This document shows positions 1 to 8,821 of a stretch of 64,000 bases of DNA, piece by piece. The stretch covers positions 1 to 64,000 of the forward strand of contig JABCYQ010000012.1 of the NCBI GenBank assembly GCA_013290125.1. Direction: 5' to 3'. The position numbers and the translations under genes were made by a program. The notes under the pieces were generated by a model. It was not told where the DNA came from. It made no database searches and saw nothing but the letters and a program-made list of their open reading frames with translations. The DNA is from Vulcanimicrobiota bacterium (GTDB lineage: Bacteria > Vulcanimicrobiota > Vulcanimicrobiia > Eremiobacterales > Eremiobacteraceae). The stretch's first letter is position 1, and each line of letters starts with the position of its first letter.

Positions 1-1749
1 GGATTGCGTTTCAGCCAGCGCGTGACCTCACTCTCGGCGGTCGTCATCTCCGCGATCGCGATCTGGGGAACCGTGCACGAATTGGGCCCGTTCGCGGTTG
101 GAACGCTCGACCACCGCGTATCCATCCTCGTGACATTCATGGCTGTGATGGTCGTGACCGGCCTTGCGCTCGGCGCGGTCACGGCAGAGCGTCGGCTCGC
201 CACTACCCATCTCAAGGCCGCCGAGCGCCGCTTCCACGTCCTTGCGGAAATCGTGCCGCAGATGGTCTGGACGGCCGACCCCACGGGCTGGTTCGACTGG
301 TACAACCAGCGCTACTACGATCACACCGGCCAATCGCTCAAAGAATCGGCCGGCTGGGGTTGGCAGGGGGTCGTGCACCCGCAGGACTTGCCGCGCGTCA
401 TGAAAGATTGGCCGCGGTCGATCGCGACCGGCGAGCCGTTTGAGATGGAAGCGCGCATCCGTCACAGCAGCGGCTCATATCGCTGGTATTTGGTTCGCGC
501 GCAACCATCGCGCGATGAGTTCGGCGCGGTTGCGCGTTGGTATGGCACGTGCACCGATATCGACGATCAGAAGCGCGCATTGCAGCAGACGGAAAAAGCC
601 GCCGAGACGTTGCAGACAGCGCTGCTGCCTGGCCGGCTGCCTGTTAGGCCGGACCTTCATTTCGACGCGCTCTATCTCACCGCCGAACGCGAAGCGCTGA
701 TCGGCGGCGACTGGTACGACGCCTTTGAATTGCCCACGGGCCAGCTCGTCGTCTCGATCGGCGATGTCACGGGTCACGGGCTCAACGCGGCCGTCACGGC
801 CAGCCGCATCCGGCAATCTATCTTCGCAGCCGCGATCGAACAGCCGAATCCGGCGATCGTGCTAGCGAACGTCAATCGGATTCTGCGCATCCAAGAGGAG
901 TCGCTTGCGACGGCGCTCGTCGCGGTCATCGACGGAGATCTCTCGGTTTTGCACTACGCCAGCGCCGGGCATCCGCCGCCCATGATGGTGACGCATGCGG
1001 CAAGCGCGCAGTCGCTGCCGCTCGGCGGATTGCCGCTTGGCGTTGCGACCGAACTCGAGCTCGTCGTTCACACCGTGTCGCTGCAGCGCGATGCACTGCT
1101 TCTTTTCTATACGGACGGCGTGACCGAGTTCTCGCGCGACATCGCCGCCGCCGAAAGCGTGCTGTTGCGAACACTGACGCGGTTAGCGCGCGAGGTGACG
1201 CAGGAACGCCCGGCGGTCGTGCTTCAGCGCGCGGTCATGGGCTTCGATCGTCCGACAGACGACGCGGTGCTTATGGTCTTGCAACTCACGCCGCGGCCGC
1301 TTCCCCGGCTATCTGAAGACGGCGATCTGCGCAAGACGTGGACTTTCCACTCGAGCAGCGCGTACTCGGCCCACACGTCGCGCCATGAGCTGATGAGCTT
1401 CGTACGCGGCTTCGTGACATCCGACGACGAGCTCTACCGTTTCGAGCTTTTGATCGGCGAGATACTCGCTAACACCGTCAAGCACGCACCCGGCCTTGTG
1501 ACCGTGGAGATCGATTGGGGCCGCAAGGTGCCGCTGATGACGATCCACGACACCGGCCCTGGACTTGCGGAATTCTCCCCGCAGCTGCCCCAGGATGATC
1601 TTACGGAAAACGGCCGCGGCCTATTCCTCATCAGCGCACTTGCACGGGCCGTGCATCTCGAGACGTCGATCGACGCGGGCACGACGATGACGATCGAGTT
1701 GCCGGCGACCAATCACGTGAATAGTTCGATTCGCGTGACGCCGTCGTAA
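1..1749 (+). CDS. MASE1-PAS-PP2C (SpoIIE/RsbU) phosphatase with C-terminal HATPase domain, 5'-truncated
   Basis: The reading frame is open to base 1, so the true start lies outside the window; the TTG at 4 is only the first possible in-window start. The visible N-terminus has two hydrophobic stretches ending in a TAERR-like boundary, as at the end of a MASE1 sensor. A PAS/PAC domain follows (about 78-190, with WYGTCTDIDDQK), then a PP2C/SpoIIE phosphatase (about 200-430, with GGDWYDAF, IGDVTGHG and YTDGVTE), then an RsbW-like histidine-kinase ATPase domain (about 445-570, EILANTVKHA and GRGLFLIS). The predicted role is a stimulus-controlled phosphatase/kinase acting on an anti-anti-sigma factor. 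The rsbV-rsbW-sigma genes at 36-37.5 kb are possible partners, which is inference. Confidence 0.88.
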   Translation, partial: GLRFSQRVTSLSAVVISAIAIWGTVHELGPFAVGTLDHRVSILVTFMAVMVVTGLALGAVTAERRLATTHLKAAERRFHVLAEIVPQMVWTADPTGWFDWYNQRYYDHTGQSLKESAGWGWQGVVHPQDLPRVMKDWPRSIATGEPFEMEARIRHSSGSYRWYLVRAQPSRDEFGAVARWYGTCTDIDDQKRALQQTEKAAETLQTALLPGRLPVRPDLHFDALYLTAEREALIGGDWYDAFELPTGQLVVSIGDVTGHGLNAAVTASRIRQSIFAAAIEQPNPAIVLANVNRILRIQEESLATALVAVIDGDLSVLHYASAGHPPPMMVTHAASAQSLPLGGLPLGVATELELVVHTVSLQRDALLLFYTDGVTEFSRDIAAAESVLLRTLTRLAREVTQERPAVVLQRAVMGFDRPTDDAVLMVLQLTPRPLPRLSEDGDLRKTWTFHSSSAYSAHTSRHELMSFVRGFVTSDDELYRFELLIGEILANTVKHAPGLVTVEIDWGRKVPLMTIHDTGPGLAEFSPQLPQDDLTENGRGLFLISALARAVHLETSIDAGTTMTIELPATNHVNSSIRVTPS

Positions 1750-1755
1750 GCAGAA

Positions 1756-2562
1756 TTATTTTACGCCGGAGCCTCGCAATTCACCATATGGGTTCTGTGG
1801 ATCTTCTATAGACCAGACGACGTCTTGCAACGGAACGAGGCTTACACGCGTCCAGCCGGTTTGCGGTCGGTCCAAGTCCACTATAGCCATTGTTACGAGC
1901 CCCAAGACGAGTGCAAGCATGAGGAACGCGATACTCCTGCCCCCGCAAAGACCCACGTTGAATCCGGCGACGCCAACCGTCAGAGCGGCGATCGCGAAAA
2001 GGATGAAAAGGATCGCGTCCGGGATGTGAGCGTCCGAAACCGCCGATTCGAGAGCGCGCGCGTCCATGACACCGTTCAAGGATTGGAGGAGCAGTGAGAT
2101 CAGCTGCGGGCGATCGTTGGACGTAGCGGCGCGAACTGCCACCGCCCACATCAGGCGCTGCCAATTCAGCTCTGCACCCAATGAGTAATTCCCTGAATCT
2201 TGCTCCGGCGTGACGCCGATAAACGCCAAGCGGATTTGAGCATAACTGAGAAGGGCGGTGCGAAATAAGCGGCGATCGGCCGTATTGAGGACGTCGGCCC
2301 GCGATGCCGCGGTCGATATCGCGTTGGCCTCTTGGACCACGGCGTCGCGCCGGGCGTCGTAGCGCGAGAGCGCAAGCGAGAACGTGAATGCAAGTAAGAG
2401 CCCGAGTATCGGGAACATCGCGGTTTGAACCGCCTTGAATGCATCGGCGTTGATCGTCCGTGAGCGTGACCGCCGGGCGGCGAAGTAGCCGATCTCGGCC
2501 GCAGCGAGGACCACGACGAACATGATGATCGCCGCGATATCGCCGTAATAATTTTGGAGCAC
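1756..2562 (-). CDS. DUF4239 (bestrophin-like) membrane protein
   Basis: A 268-residue protein with an N-terminal membrane segment (about 9-28), a second after an AMFPILGLLLAFTFSLAL stretch, a soluble middle rich in Ala, Arg and Asp, and two C-terminal membrane segments (about 180-225). The pattern RYDARRDAVVQEANAIS after the second helix is characteristic of DUF4239 proteins. Molecular function is not established. It converges with the preceding plus-strand gene, with only six bases between the stops, and is transcribed away from the S53 gene's end. Confidence 0.7.
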   Translation of the reverse strand: MLQNYYGDIAAIIMFVVVLAAAEIGYFAARRSRSRTINADAFKAVQTAMFPILGLLLAFTFSLALSRYDARRDAVVQEANAISTAASRADVLNTADRRLFRTALLSYAQIRLAFIGVTPEQDSGNYSLGAELNWQRLMWAVAVRAATSNDRPQLISLLLQSLNGVMDARALESAVSDAHIPDAILFILFAIAALTVGVAGFNVGLCGGRSIAFLMLALVLGLVTMAIVDLDRPQTGWTRVSLVPLQDVVWSIEDPQNPYGELRGSGVK

Positions 2563-2593
2563 CGCGCCTCCCGCTATTAGCGAGGCGATTCGA

Positions 2594-4540
2594 TCAGATT
2601 CCCGTCACCGCTCGCACCAGCGCGCGTCCGAACGGCGCGCCGATGCCGGTCGTGAGATCGTATCCCGCGCCCGCGTTGTAACCGGGATCCAGTTGGTTCG
2701 GATTGCTGATGCTGAACACGGCATTGTTGCCGAAGTTGATGTCGTAGACCGTCTGCTGATACTCGGGCAGCGTATATAGGCGATAAAGCAACCCGTCCGG
2801 ATTGCCGAGCCGGTACGGATGCGACGATGGACCAAAGCCGCAGCTTGGATTCAATCGGCACGCTTGGAGCACGAGCGCCCACATCGCGCTTGCGCCTGGC
2901 GCCCCGGCGCTCGTGCCGCCGACCGCGCCCAACGCGACGAGATTCGGATCGAACGCGTCGATCACGACGGCGTCGCCGGTGATGAGGTCGGCGTTGAGCG
3001 CCATGTCTGGTACGCCGCGCACCGATCCGGTGACGCTCGCGACGGGGTTTTGAAAATTCGGCCTGGTGAAGACGGTGGACAATCCGCCGCCCGTCGCGCC
3101 GTTGCTGCCGAGCAGCGCGGTCTGCACGCCCCATGCCGTGATCGGTCCGGCCAATCGTCCGTCGGGCAATATCGGAGTCGTCGTGCCGCCGACGGCAACC
3201 ACATCTGGATCGCTTGCGGGATAGGCCACGCACAGAACGTCTTGGGTTGCCGGAACGCCGTCTTGTTGGCAACTCTCGGCACCGGTGTCACCGGAAGAGA
3301 CGAACGTGGCGATGCCTTCGGTCGCCAACATCGCGAATTCATCCGGCTCCAGCCCTGTGCCATCCGGGTGCAGCAGCGGATTGCCGGGAGAGGCGATATC
3401 GAGTTCGCCGCCGCCGGCGCTCAGACTGACGATGTCTGCGGTGTTGTCGGCGATCGCCTGCTGCAGCTCGTCGTCGGTCTCGCCGATTCCAAGCGCGGGA
3501 GTTGGAGGATTGTGATTGCACGGGCCGGCCGCATTGCATTCGTTCGGATTGTATGCGAGATAGAACAGGACGCTCGCATCCGGTGCGAGTCCTGACGACT
3601 GCTCCGTATCGAGCTGCGCTTCGATGTCTTCGGGATTGCAGACGTTATAGTTTGGCGGATTCGTCTGCTGGCACGGCCCCGTGACCGGCGGCGGCGTCTG
3701 CAGACCCGTGCTGCAGACGGGGCAGACCGCGGTGACGTTCACTTGTTTGACCGTGCCCGCACCGAGCACTTTATACAAGCCGCGGTATGCGGGCACATCC
3801 GCGCTTGAGATCGGTCCCGTGCCGATGACGCCGATCGTGATGCCGCGTCCGGTGATGCCGATGTCGTACGCGCCTATGTAGTCATACGCGGTCGCAAGTT
3901 GCCACGGTGAGTAGCCGAGCAAGAGATTGTTACCGAGTCCGCCGGGAGCGTGCACCGGCGGCGAGACGATCATCATGTGCGAGTGGATCGAACGGAACGT
4001 GACAAGCCGCCCGATCGCTGCGATCCTCACGGACGGCGCGACAGACGGCGGTCCAACAGGCGCGTAGAAAAGCCGTTTGCCGTTTTCGTAGACGCCGAAC
4101 TTTGTGTGTAGTGCGCTTTCGATGCGATGCTGATCGCCCCAGACGCGCAGGCTGCTGCGCTGCGGCCACGCCTGGACTGCGAGGCCTGCTTGTGCGAAGT
4201 AGTTTAGCGCTTTTCCGTACTCGGTAGGATCGGCGCCGTAGAGCGCTCCTATCTGCTGCGGCGTCAGAAAGTGGCGATACGCGGGCGATGCCGGATCACT
4301 GACCGAGCGCGCATATGTGAGCAAACCGGCCTCATTGCGCAGCGGCACGATGACATCCATGCCGAGCGTGCCGAGGCTAGCCGGACCGAGATATCTAGCG
4401 CCGGCGAGCGCACCCGCATCATATTGGATGGCGGGGGTTTGCCCCGCCGGTCTGCGCACGACCGGCAGCGTGACGACGTTTCCGCTTGCCCATGGATGAA
4501 TGCCGCCGAACGACAACAATAACGCCAGCAGGATGCTCAC
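2594..4540 (-). CDS. S53 family (sedolisin/kumamolisin-type) secreted serine-carboxyl protease with prodomain
   Basis: A 648-residue pre-pro-protease. There is a short signal peptide (about 1-19), a pro-kumamolisin activation domain (about 50-190, including SPAYRHFLTPQQ) and a catalytic domain from about 215. Visible catalytic residues are Glu307 and Asp311 (EAQLD), oxyanion Asp418 (SSGDTG) and Ser544 in GGTSAGAP. The C-terminus carries the calcium-site pattern with AGAGYDLTTGIGAP. All key residues are intact, so an active acid-tolerant extracellular peptidase is expected. The start is GTG with a GGAAG element upstream. A second, shorter S53 gene lies immediately upstream on the same strand, separated by a hairpin. 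Confidence 0.93.
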   Translation of the reverse strand: MSILLALLLSFGGIHPWASGNVVTLPVVRRPAGQTPAIQYDAGALAGARYLGPASLGTLGMDVIVPLRNEAGLLTYARSVSDPASPAYRHFLTPQQIGALYGADPTEYGKALNYFAQAGLAVQAWPQRSSLRVWGDQHRIESALHTKFGVYENGKRLFYAPVGPPSVAPSVRIAAIGRLVTFRSIHSHMMIVSPPVHAPGGLGNNLLLGYSPWQLATAYDYIGAYDIGITGRGITIGVIGTGPISSADVPAYRGLYKVLGAGTVKQVNVTAVCPVCSTGLQTPPPVTGPCQQTNPPNYNVCNPEDIEAQLDTEQSSGLAPDASVLFYLAYNPNECNAAGPCNHNPPTPALGIGETDDELQQAIADNTADIVSLSAGGGELDIASPGNPLLHPDGTGLEPDEFAMLATEGIATFVSSGDTGAESCQQDGVPATQDVLCVAYPASDPDVVAVGGTTTPILPDGRLAGPITAWGVQTALLGSNGATGGGLSTVFTRPNFQNPVASVTGSVRGVPDMALNADLITGDAVVIDAFDPNLVALGAVGGTSAGAPGASAMWALVLQACRLNPSCGFGPSSHPYRLGNPDGLLYRLYTLPEYQQTVYDINFGNNAVFSISNPNQLDPGYNAGAGYDLTTGIGAPFGRALVRAVTGI

Positions 4541-4602
4541 GCGGCTTCCGGTTCTTCAAGGCCGTAGTCAGAACCTTATGCACCGCTTGCCGCTTCGTTA
4601 GC

Positions 4603-4640
4603 ACAAAAAAAGTGGGCCGACATAAAGTCGGCCCCTTCAG
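4603..4640 (-). terminator. Palindromic repeat followed by T-run, likely terminator
   Basis: Read on the minus strand, a hairpin with arms GGGCCGAC and GTCGGCCC around a TTTAT loop is followed by a run of seven T. It lies just after the stop of the S53 lipoprotein gene (4689) and before the next S53 gene. This has the form of a rho-independent terminator and is also one copy of the dispersed GGCCGAC palindrome family. Confidence 0.65.
4612..4640. repeat. Dispersed REP-like palindrome, copy 1
   Basis: The unit GTGGGCCGAC-ATAAA-GTCGGCCCC-TTCAG is present. Near-identical units occur at 10864, 40990, 41026, 44633, 45431, 45470, 56819 and 56861, and variants at 15707, 59321 and 63759. Confidence 0.85.
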
Positions 4641-4688
4641 ACGGTCCCTTCCGCGTTACTTCCGCGTTACTTCCGAGTTATTATCTCG

Positions 4689-6116
4689 TCAGAACGCGCC
4701 GATTCCGAAAGGCGTGCCCAAGCCGGTCGGCCCATCGAAGCCGATAGCGGCATTGCAGACGTACGTGTTGCCGGGGCAAGCGCCGTTCGAGCCTGTCGTC
4801 ACGTCAGTTAGATTCCCGCCAACGTGGGTGTACGGATACGAGCCGTACGTCAACGATGCCCCGTTGCCGGCTAGTGCGTAGACGGCGCCGATGATCGGTG
4901 TCGACGCGCTTGTTCCCCCGAAGACGCACCACGTTCCGCAACCTTGACTTCCGCCGAACGTGTCGTAGACCGCGACGCCGGTATTGGGATCGGCGACCGC
5001 GGAAACATCGTTACCGATACGAGTGCCGCAGATGCTCGTGTAGGCTGATCCGAGCGCCGTCTGCCACGCGGGTTGCGCTATGTAGGCACTGCAGATGCTT
5101 CCCGTGCCGGTCCACGCGGACTGCGTCCAGTTCGGTCCGACGTGATTCAGTGTCGTGCCACCCACTGAGGTCACGTATCGCGACCCTGAAGGATAGCCCG
5201 AGTTAGACGGATCGTACCCAAAGTCGCCCGCCGCGAACGCGATCATGACGCCCGGGTGATTAAAATTCACTTCGTCGCTTGCTTCGCTCGGATATTCACC
5301 GCCGCCCCAACTGTTCGAGATGACGCTGGCTCCGCACGTTGTCGCCGCGGTGTCCTCGGCGCCGTATAAGTTGTTGAAGCCTGGGTCGACGGTTTCCATG
5401 AGCACGATCTCGCAGTTCGGGCATACCGCCGAAACCATGTCCAGATCAAGCGACTCTTCGGCTTCCCAGTTGCCGGTCACATCGGTTCCCGGAAGCGGTG
5501 ACGGATTACCGAACTCGTTGACCTTCAGGAAACACCCATTGGCGGTCGTACACGCCGATAGTCCAAACGTACTGCGATATACCCCGAGATCGGCTTCCGC
5601 CATCGGATCATCATAGGCGTCGACGATGACGACGGTCTGATTGCCGCCGTCCGCGCTCGATGCGCTGGCGAGATTGTACGCGGCCTGTAGGTTGGCGGGG
5701 CTATATCCTGACGGGATGATGTTCGGCCTGATGTCGGTTCGAATCCACGCCATGCAACGCATATAACCTAGACCGGCGCTCGGACAGACTTGTCTGGCGG
5801 GGCCAGGTCCGATGCGTCGCGAGATGGCCGCGAGACGACGCGGTCGCTCGCGGGCTCGCCAGTTCACGTGGAGCCCACCTTGCCGCGCGAACAGAGAACA
5901 CGAGACAGGCGACGACGATGGACTTGGTGATGGCGACGGCGATATGCTCGGCGACGGACTTGGCGACGGCGACGCCATTGGGGGCGGCGGGTTCATAGTC
6001 GATCCGCCTCCGCCTCCGCCGCATGCGGCAACGAATGCTGCAATCGATACGACAAAAACAAGCGATAGAGCGACGTACATACGCCGCCCGAATGGGGTTG
6101 CCGATCCAATATTCAT
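4689..6116 (-). CDS. S53-family protease-like lipoprotein with Ser-Pro linker and no classical prodomain
   Basis: A 475-residue protein. The N-terminal hydrophobic segment ends in a lipobox-like FVAAC (Cys32), followed by poly-Gly and a low-complexity Pro/Ser repeat linker (about 43-70). The catalytic domain starts near 110 with a Cys pair and GYSPANLQAAY. The S53 residues are present: Glu220 and Asp224 (EESLD), Asp298 (AAGDFG), Ser403 (GGTSASTP) and a C-terminal calcium-site GFDGPTGLGTP. The roughly 140-residue prodomain of the neighbouring paralogue is missing, so maturation probably differs. The ATG has a GGAG motif about eight bases upstream. Likely anchored at the outer face of a membrane. 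Confidence 0.88.
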   Translation of the reverse strand: MNIGSATPFGRRMYVALSLVFVVSIAAFVAACGGGGGGSTMNPPPPMASPSPSPSPSISPSPSPSPSSSPVSCSLFARQGGLHVNWRARERPRRLAAISRRIGPGPARQVCPSAGLGYMRCMAWIRTDIRPNIIPSGYSPANLQAAYNLASASSADGGNQTVVIVDAYDDPMAEADLGVYRSTFGLSACTTANGCFLKVNEFGNPSPLPGTDVTGNWEAEESLDLDMVSAVCPNCEIVLMETVDPGFNNLYGAEDTAATTCGASVISNSWGGGEYPSEASDEVNFNHPGVMIAFAAGDFGYDPSNSGYPSGSRYVTSVGGTTLNHVGPNWTQSAWTGTGSICSAYIAQPAWQTALGSAYTSICGTRIGNDVSAVADPNTGVAVYDTFGGSQGCGTWCVFGGTSASTPIIGAVYALAGNGASLTYGSYPYTHVGGNLTDVTTGSNGACPGNTYVCNAAIGFDGPTGLGTPFGIGAF

Positions 6117-6154
6117 TTTTGAGCTCCGACGCGAGGGCCAAAATCCCGTATTGA

Positions 6155-7477
6155 TTATATCGGACGGACGAGCGTTAAGGCCGCATTTCGTCGAGACATC
6201 AGTTTCGGGACGCTTCGGAGGTCGCGGAAGCCACGGGAAAAGTCATGGAAGCCGCGGGCGGCGCGCATCCGCATACGGATGCGCAGCCAGGCGGCACCGC
6301 CGCGGACTAGAACGGCCGGGCGTATCGTAGCAACTGCGAGGAGCGATTCGGTTTTCAGCCCTTGCGTCGCATCGAGCGTGGTGTACTGGACGGGTTGACC
6401 TGAAAAAAACGCGAGTCCGTTTTGACCAGTGAAGTCGTAATATGACGTGACCACATCGTGGCTCACGATGCACGCCACGCCGCGGCCTTGCGCGACGTAT
6501 GTGTCGACCGTCGCGGCATCGACTGAACCGAAGATCGCGTCGACGAGCGAGCGCGTTTCAACGATGTGCGTGCCGGACGCGCCGATGGATTTGGGAACGC
6601 CGCACGCCGCCGGTATCGTGGCCGGACCCGAATCGGAGAACGAATCGGAAGCGAGCCCGCCCGGCGGCAACCAATCGGGAACGGTGAAGACGACCGGCGA
6701 CGGCGCCGGCGATACTTGCGGCTCCGTGACGGTGATCGTCAAGTTTCCGCCGGATGGCGCCGTGTATGTGTAGTCGGTTTCCAGCGAACTGCCTTGCAGC
6801 ACTTTGTACGAGCCCGATGCATCGCTATTCTGCACTGCCGTGGCTGTCGTGCCATCGGGGAACGAGTCGGCCTCGGCGTACGATCCGTCTGCGTTGGTCG
6901 TGCGCGCGATCGTCTGTCCGTCCGGATCGGTCTCCGTCGAGACTTGCGCCGCGGTGTTCGCCCATTGCGCGCCGGTCATTTCCGGGAGGATGTCGATCTG
7001 CCCGTCGCCCGCGCCGAGCAGAATGTCGCGGCTCACGAAATTGCTGTCGATCGATGACAAGCCGATCTCGTTCAACGGACCAGTACCGCTCGCAGGGAAA
7101 GAAAGATAGTCGTCGGTCAATGTGACGATCGTCTGCAGGCCCGTGTCGGTCTCGTTGTAGTTGAAATCGGTCAGGCCGGCGAGGCCGTGAAATGTGCGGC
7201 CGGTCTTCACAGTCGCGACGTTGTCCACCGACCAATTCGCGGTGCTCGTCGGTTCCGGCGACGGCGCGTTCGACGGACCGGGCTGCGACGGACGCCAGAA
7301 CGTCTGCGTGAGCGTGCCGCCATAGTGGAAGACGTCACCGTTGCCGGCGGGGCGCGATGAACCGCCCGGCGATGGCTGCGGCTGCGGACCGGGCGAGGCG
7401 GATCCGCCGCCTCCGCCGCACGCTGCGACGCCGACCGCCAGGGCCGCCGCGATGACGGCGAGCGGTCGGAGGTTCAT
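6155..7477 (-). CDS. Hypothetical lipoprotein, Gly/Pro-rich N-terminus
   Basis: A 440-residue protein I do not recognise. It has a lipoprotein signal peptide (hydrophobic core then GVAAC, followed by a glycine run and a Pro/Ser-rich spacer). The body is rich in Thr, Ser, Gly and Asp, with repeated beta-type segments and no catalytic motif that I can name. Its ATG follows directly after the TAG stop of pmbA with no gap, so translation is probably coupled. The C-terminal 60 residues (from about 380) are unusually rich in Arg and Ala, unlike the body. It could be a substrate or partner of the TldD/PmbA pair, or just an operon neighbour. Confidence 0.65.
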   Translation of the reverse strand: MNLRPLAVIAAALAVGVAACGGGGGSASPGPQPQPSPGGSSRPAGNGDVFHYGGTLTQTFWRPSQPGPSNAPSPEPTSTANWSVDNVATVKTGRTFHGLAGLTDFNYNETDTGLQTIVTLTDDYLSFPASGTGPLNEIGLSSIDSNFVSRDILLGAGDGQIDILPEMTGAQWANTAAQVSTETDPDGQTIARTTNADGSYAEADSFPDGTTATAVQNSDASGSYKVLQGSSLETDYTYTAPSGGNLTITVTEPQVSPAPSPVVFTVPDWLPPGGLASDSFSDSGPATIPAACGVPKSIGASGTHIVETRSLVDAIFGSVDAATVDTYVAQGRGVACIVSHDVVTSYYDFTGQNGLAFFSGQPVQYTTLDATQGLKTESLLAVATIRPAVLVRGGAAWLRIRMRMRAARGFHDFSRGFRDLRSVPKLMSRRNAALTLVRPI

Positions 7478-8821
7478 CTAGAACGTGGTGCCGCTTGAGA
7501 AGTGAAAGCCTTCGATCCGGCACGCCGGCACGACGTGGTTCTCCGAGCGCACGAGGTCCTTCGCGAGTTCGCAGCGGCCGAGCGCTCCGACGATGGACTC
7601 GTTGAAGCGCATGTTGCGCAAGCCGCGTGTGATGCGACCGTCTTCGATCAGGAAGAATCCGTCTCGCGTCATGCCGGTGATGATGGTCTGCAATTTGTCG
7701 ACGAGCCGGATGTACCACGTGCGCGAGACGAGCAGTCCGCGCTTCGTCTCGGCGACCAACTGCGCGGCGCTTTTCTGGCCCGGCGAGACGACGACGTTGA
7801 GCGGCAACGGTCCATAGGTGTTCGGCGCCGGCAATGCGTGGCCGGTGTTCGCGTGCTTGAGCTTGGCCGCGTAGTACGAATCGTAGACGACGTCGCGCGC
7901 GATGCCTTGTTCGACGAGCGTCACCGGCCGGCGCGTGACGCCTTCGAAGTCGAACGGCATGCCGTCGCCGAGCGGGTGCGCGAAATCGTCCGCGATCGTG
8001 ACGTTTGGACCCATCACGCGCTCGCCGATGTGCCCGGACATGAACGACGCGCCTTCGGCGAACGGCATCGCTCCGAATCCCGTCCACGAAAGATAGCCCA
8101 GGAATTCACGCACGGCGGGCGGCTCGAGTATGACGGTGTACTCGCCGGGATCGACGGCGCCGGGAGTGCGGCCGGCAACGGCCTTCTGCGCGGCGGTCGT
8201 CGCGAGCGCGTTCGCATCTAAGTCCGCGAAGCGGCGCGCGTGACCTTCGGCGTAGCCGCTCGAGTCGGCGCTCATGGCCTTGATGTTGATCGCCGAGTCC
8301 GTCGAGCGGAAGAACTGTCGGATGCCTTTGGAGTTTGCGATCGCGACGCTGCCCGCGCTTGTCGAGACGTAGCCGGCCGCATCGATCTCGTGCTTGACCA
8401 TCACGCGGACGATCTTCGCGACCGCGGCCGCGCGCTCGGCGGCTGTTGTGGACGCCGTGGCCTCGTCGTACGCGAACTCCATCTCCGCGGTCGCCGGACC
8501 CGACGTGGGCAACCCGGGAAATTCATCATCTGCAGGCGAGAGGCGCGCGATCTCGCACGCCCGTTTGACGAGGGTGCGAATGCCGGCGGCATCGAGTTCG
8601 TTTGATGTGGCGACGCCGACGCGCTTGCCGATCACCGCGCGCACGCTCAGGGTTCGGTTGCGTTCGATGATGTTCTCGTGGATGGTATTGCCCATGATCC
8701 GCGATAGCGCATAGTCTTGCGCCATGACGATCGCTTCGGTCTCGTCTGCTGTGGAATCGCGCAACGCGGCGTCGAGCACCGCATCGGCCGCCGCGCGCTC
8801 GGCCGCAAGATCAGCGCGCAT
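7478..8821 (-). CDS. pmbA: TldE/PmbA family protein, non-metal subunit of TldD/E protease
   Basis: A protein of about 447 residues of the PmbA/TldE family. It lacks the HExxxH zinc motif of its partner, as expected for TldE, but keeps the family fold signatures: the MGNTIHENIIERNRT region near the N-terminus, and GRTPGAVDPGEYTVILEP and NTYGPLPLNVVVSPGQ further on. With TldD it forms a heteromeric peptidase that degrades unfolded or modified small peptides and matures some RiPPs. I chose the ATG at 8821, which overlaps the tldD stop by 11 bases and has a GGGGTGG element upstream; an ATG at 8845 is also possible. Confidence 0.9.
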   Translation of the reverse strand: MRADLAAERAAADAVLDAALRDSTADETEAIVMAQDYALSRIMGNTIHENIIERNRTLSVRAVIGKRVGVATSNELDAAGIRTLVKRACEIARLSPADDEFPGLPTSGPATAEMEFAYDEATASTTAAERAAAVAKIVRVMVKHEIDAAGYVSTSAGSVAIANSKGIRQFFRSTDSAINIKAMSADSSGYAEGHARRFADLDANALATTAAQKAVAGRTPGAVDPGEYTVILEPPAVREFLGYLSWTGFGAMPFAEGASFMSGHIGERVMGPNVTIADDFAHPLGDGMPFDFEGVTRRPVTLVEQGIARDVVYDSYYAAKLKHANTGHALPAPNTYGPLPLNVVVSPGQKSAAQLVAETKRGLLVSRTWYIRLVDKLQTIITGMTRDGFFLIEDGRITRGLRNMRFNESIVGALGRCELAKDLVRSENHVVPACRIEGFHFSSGTTF

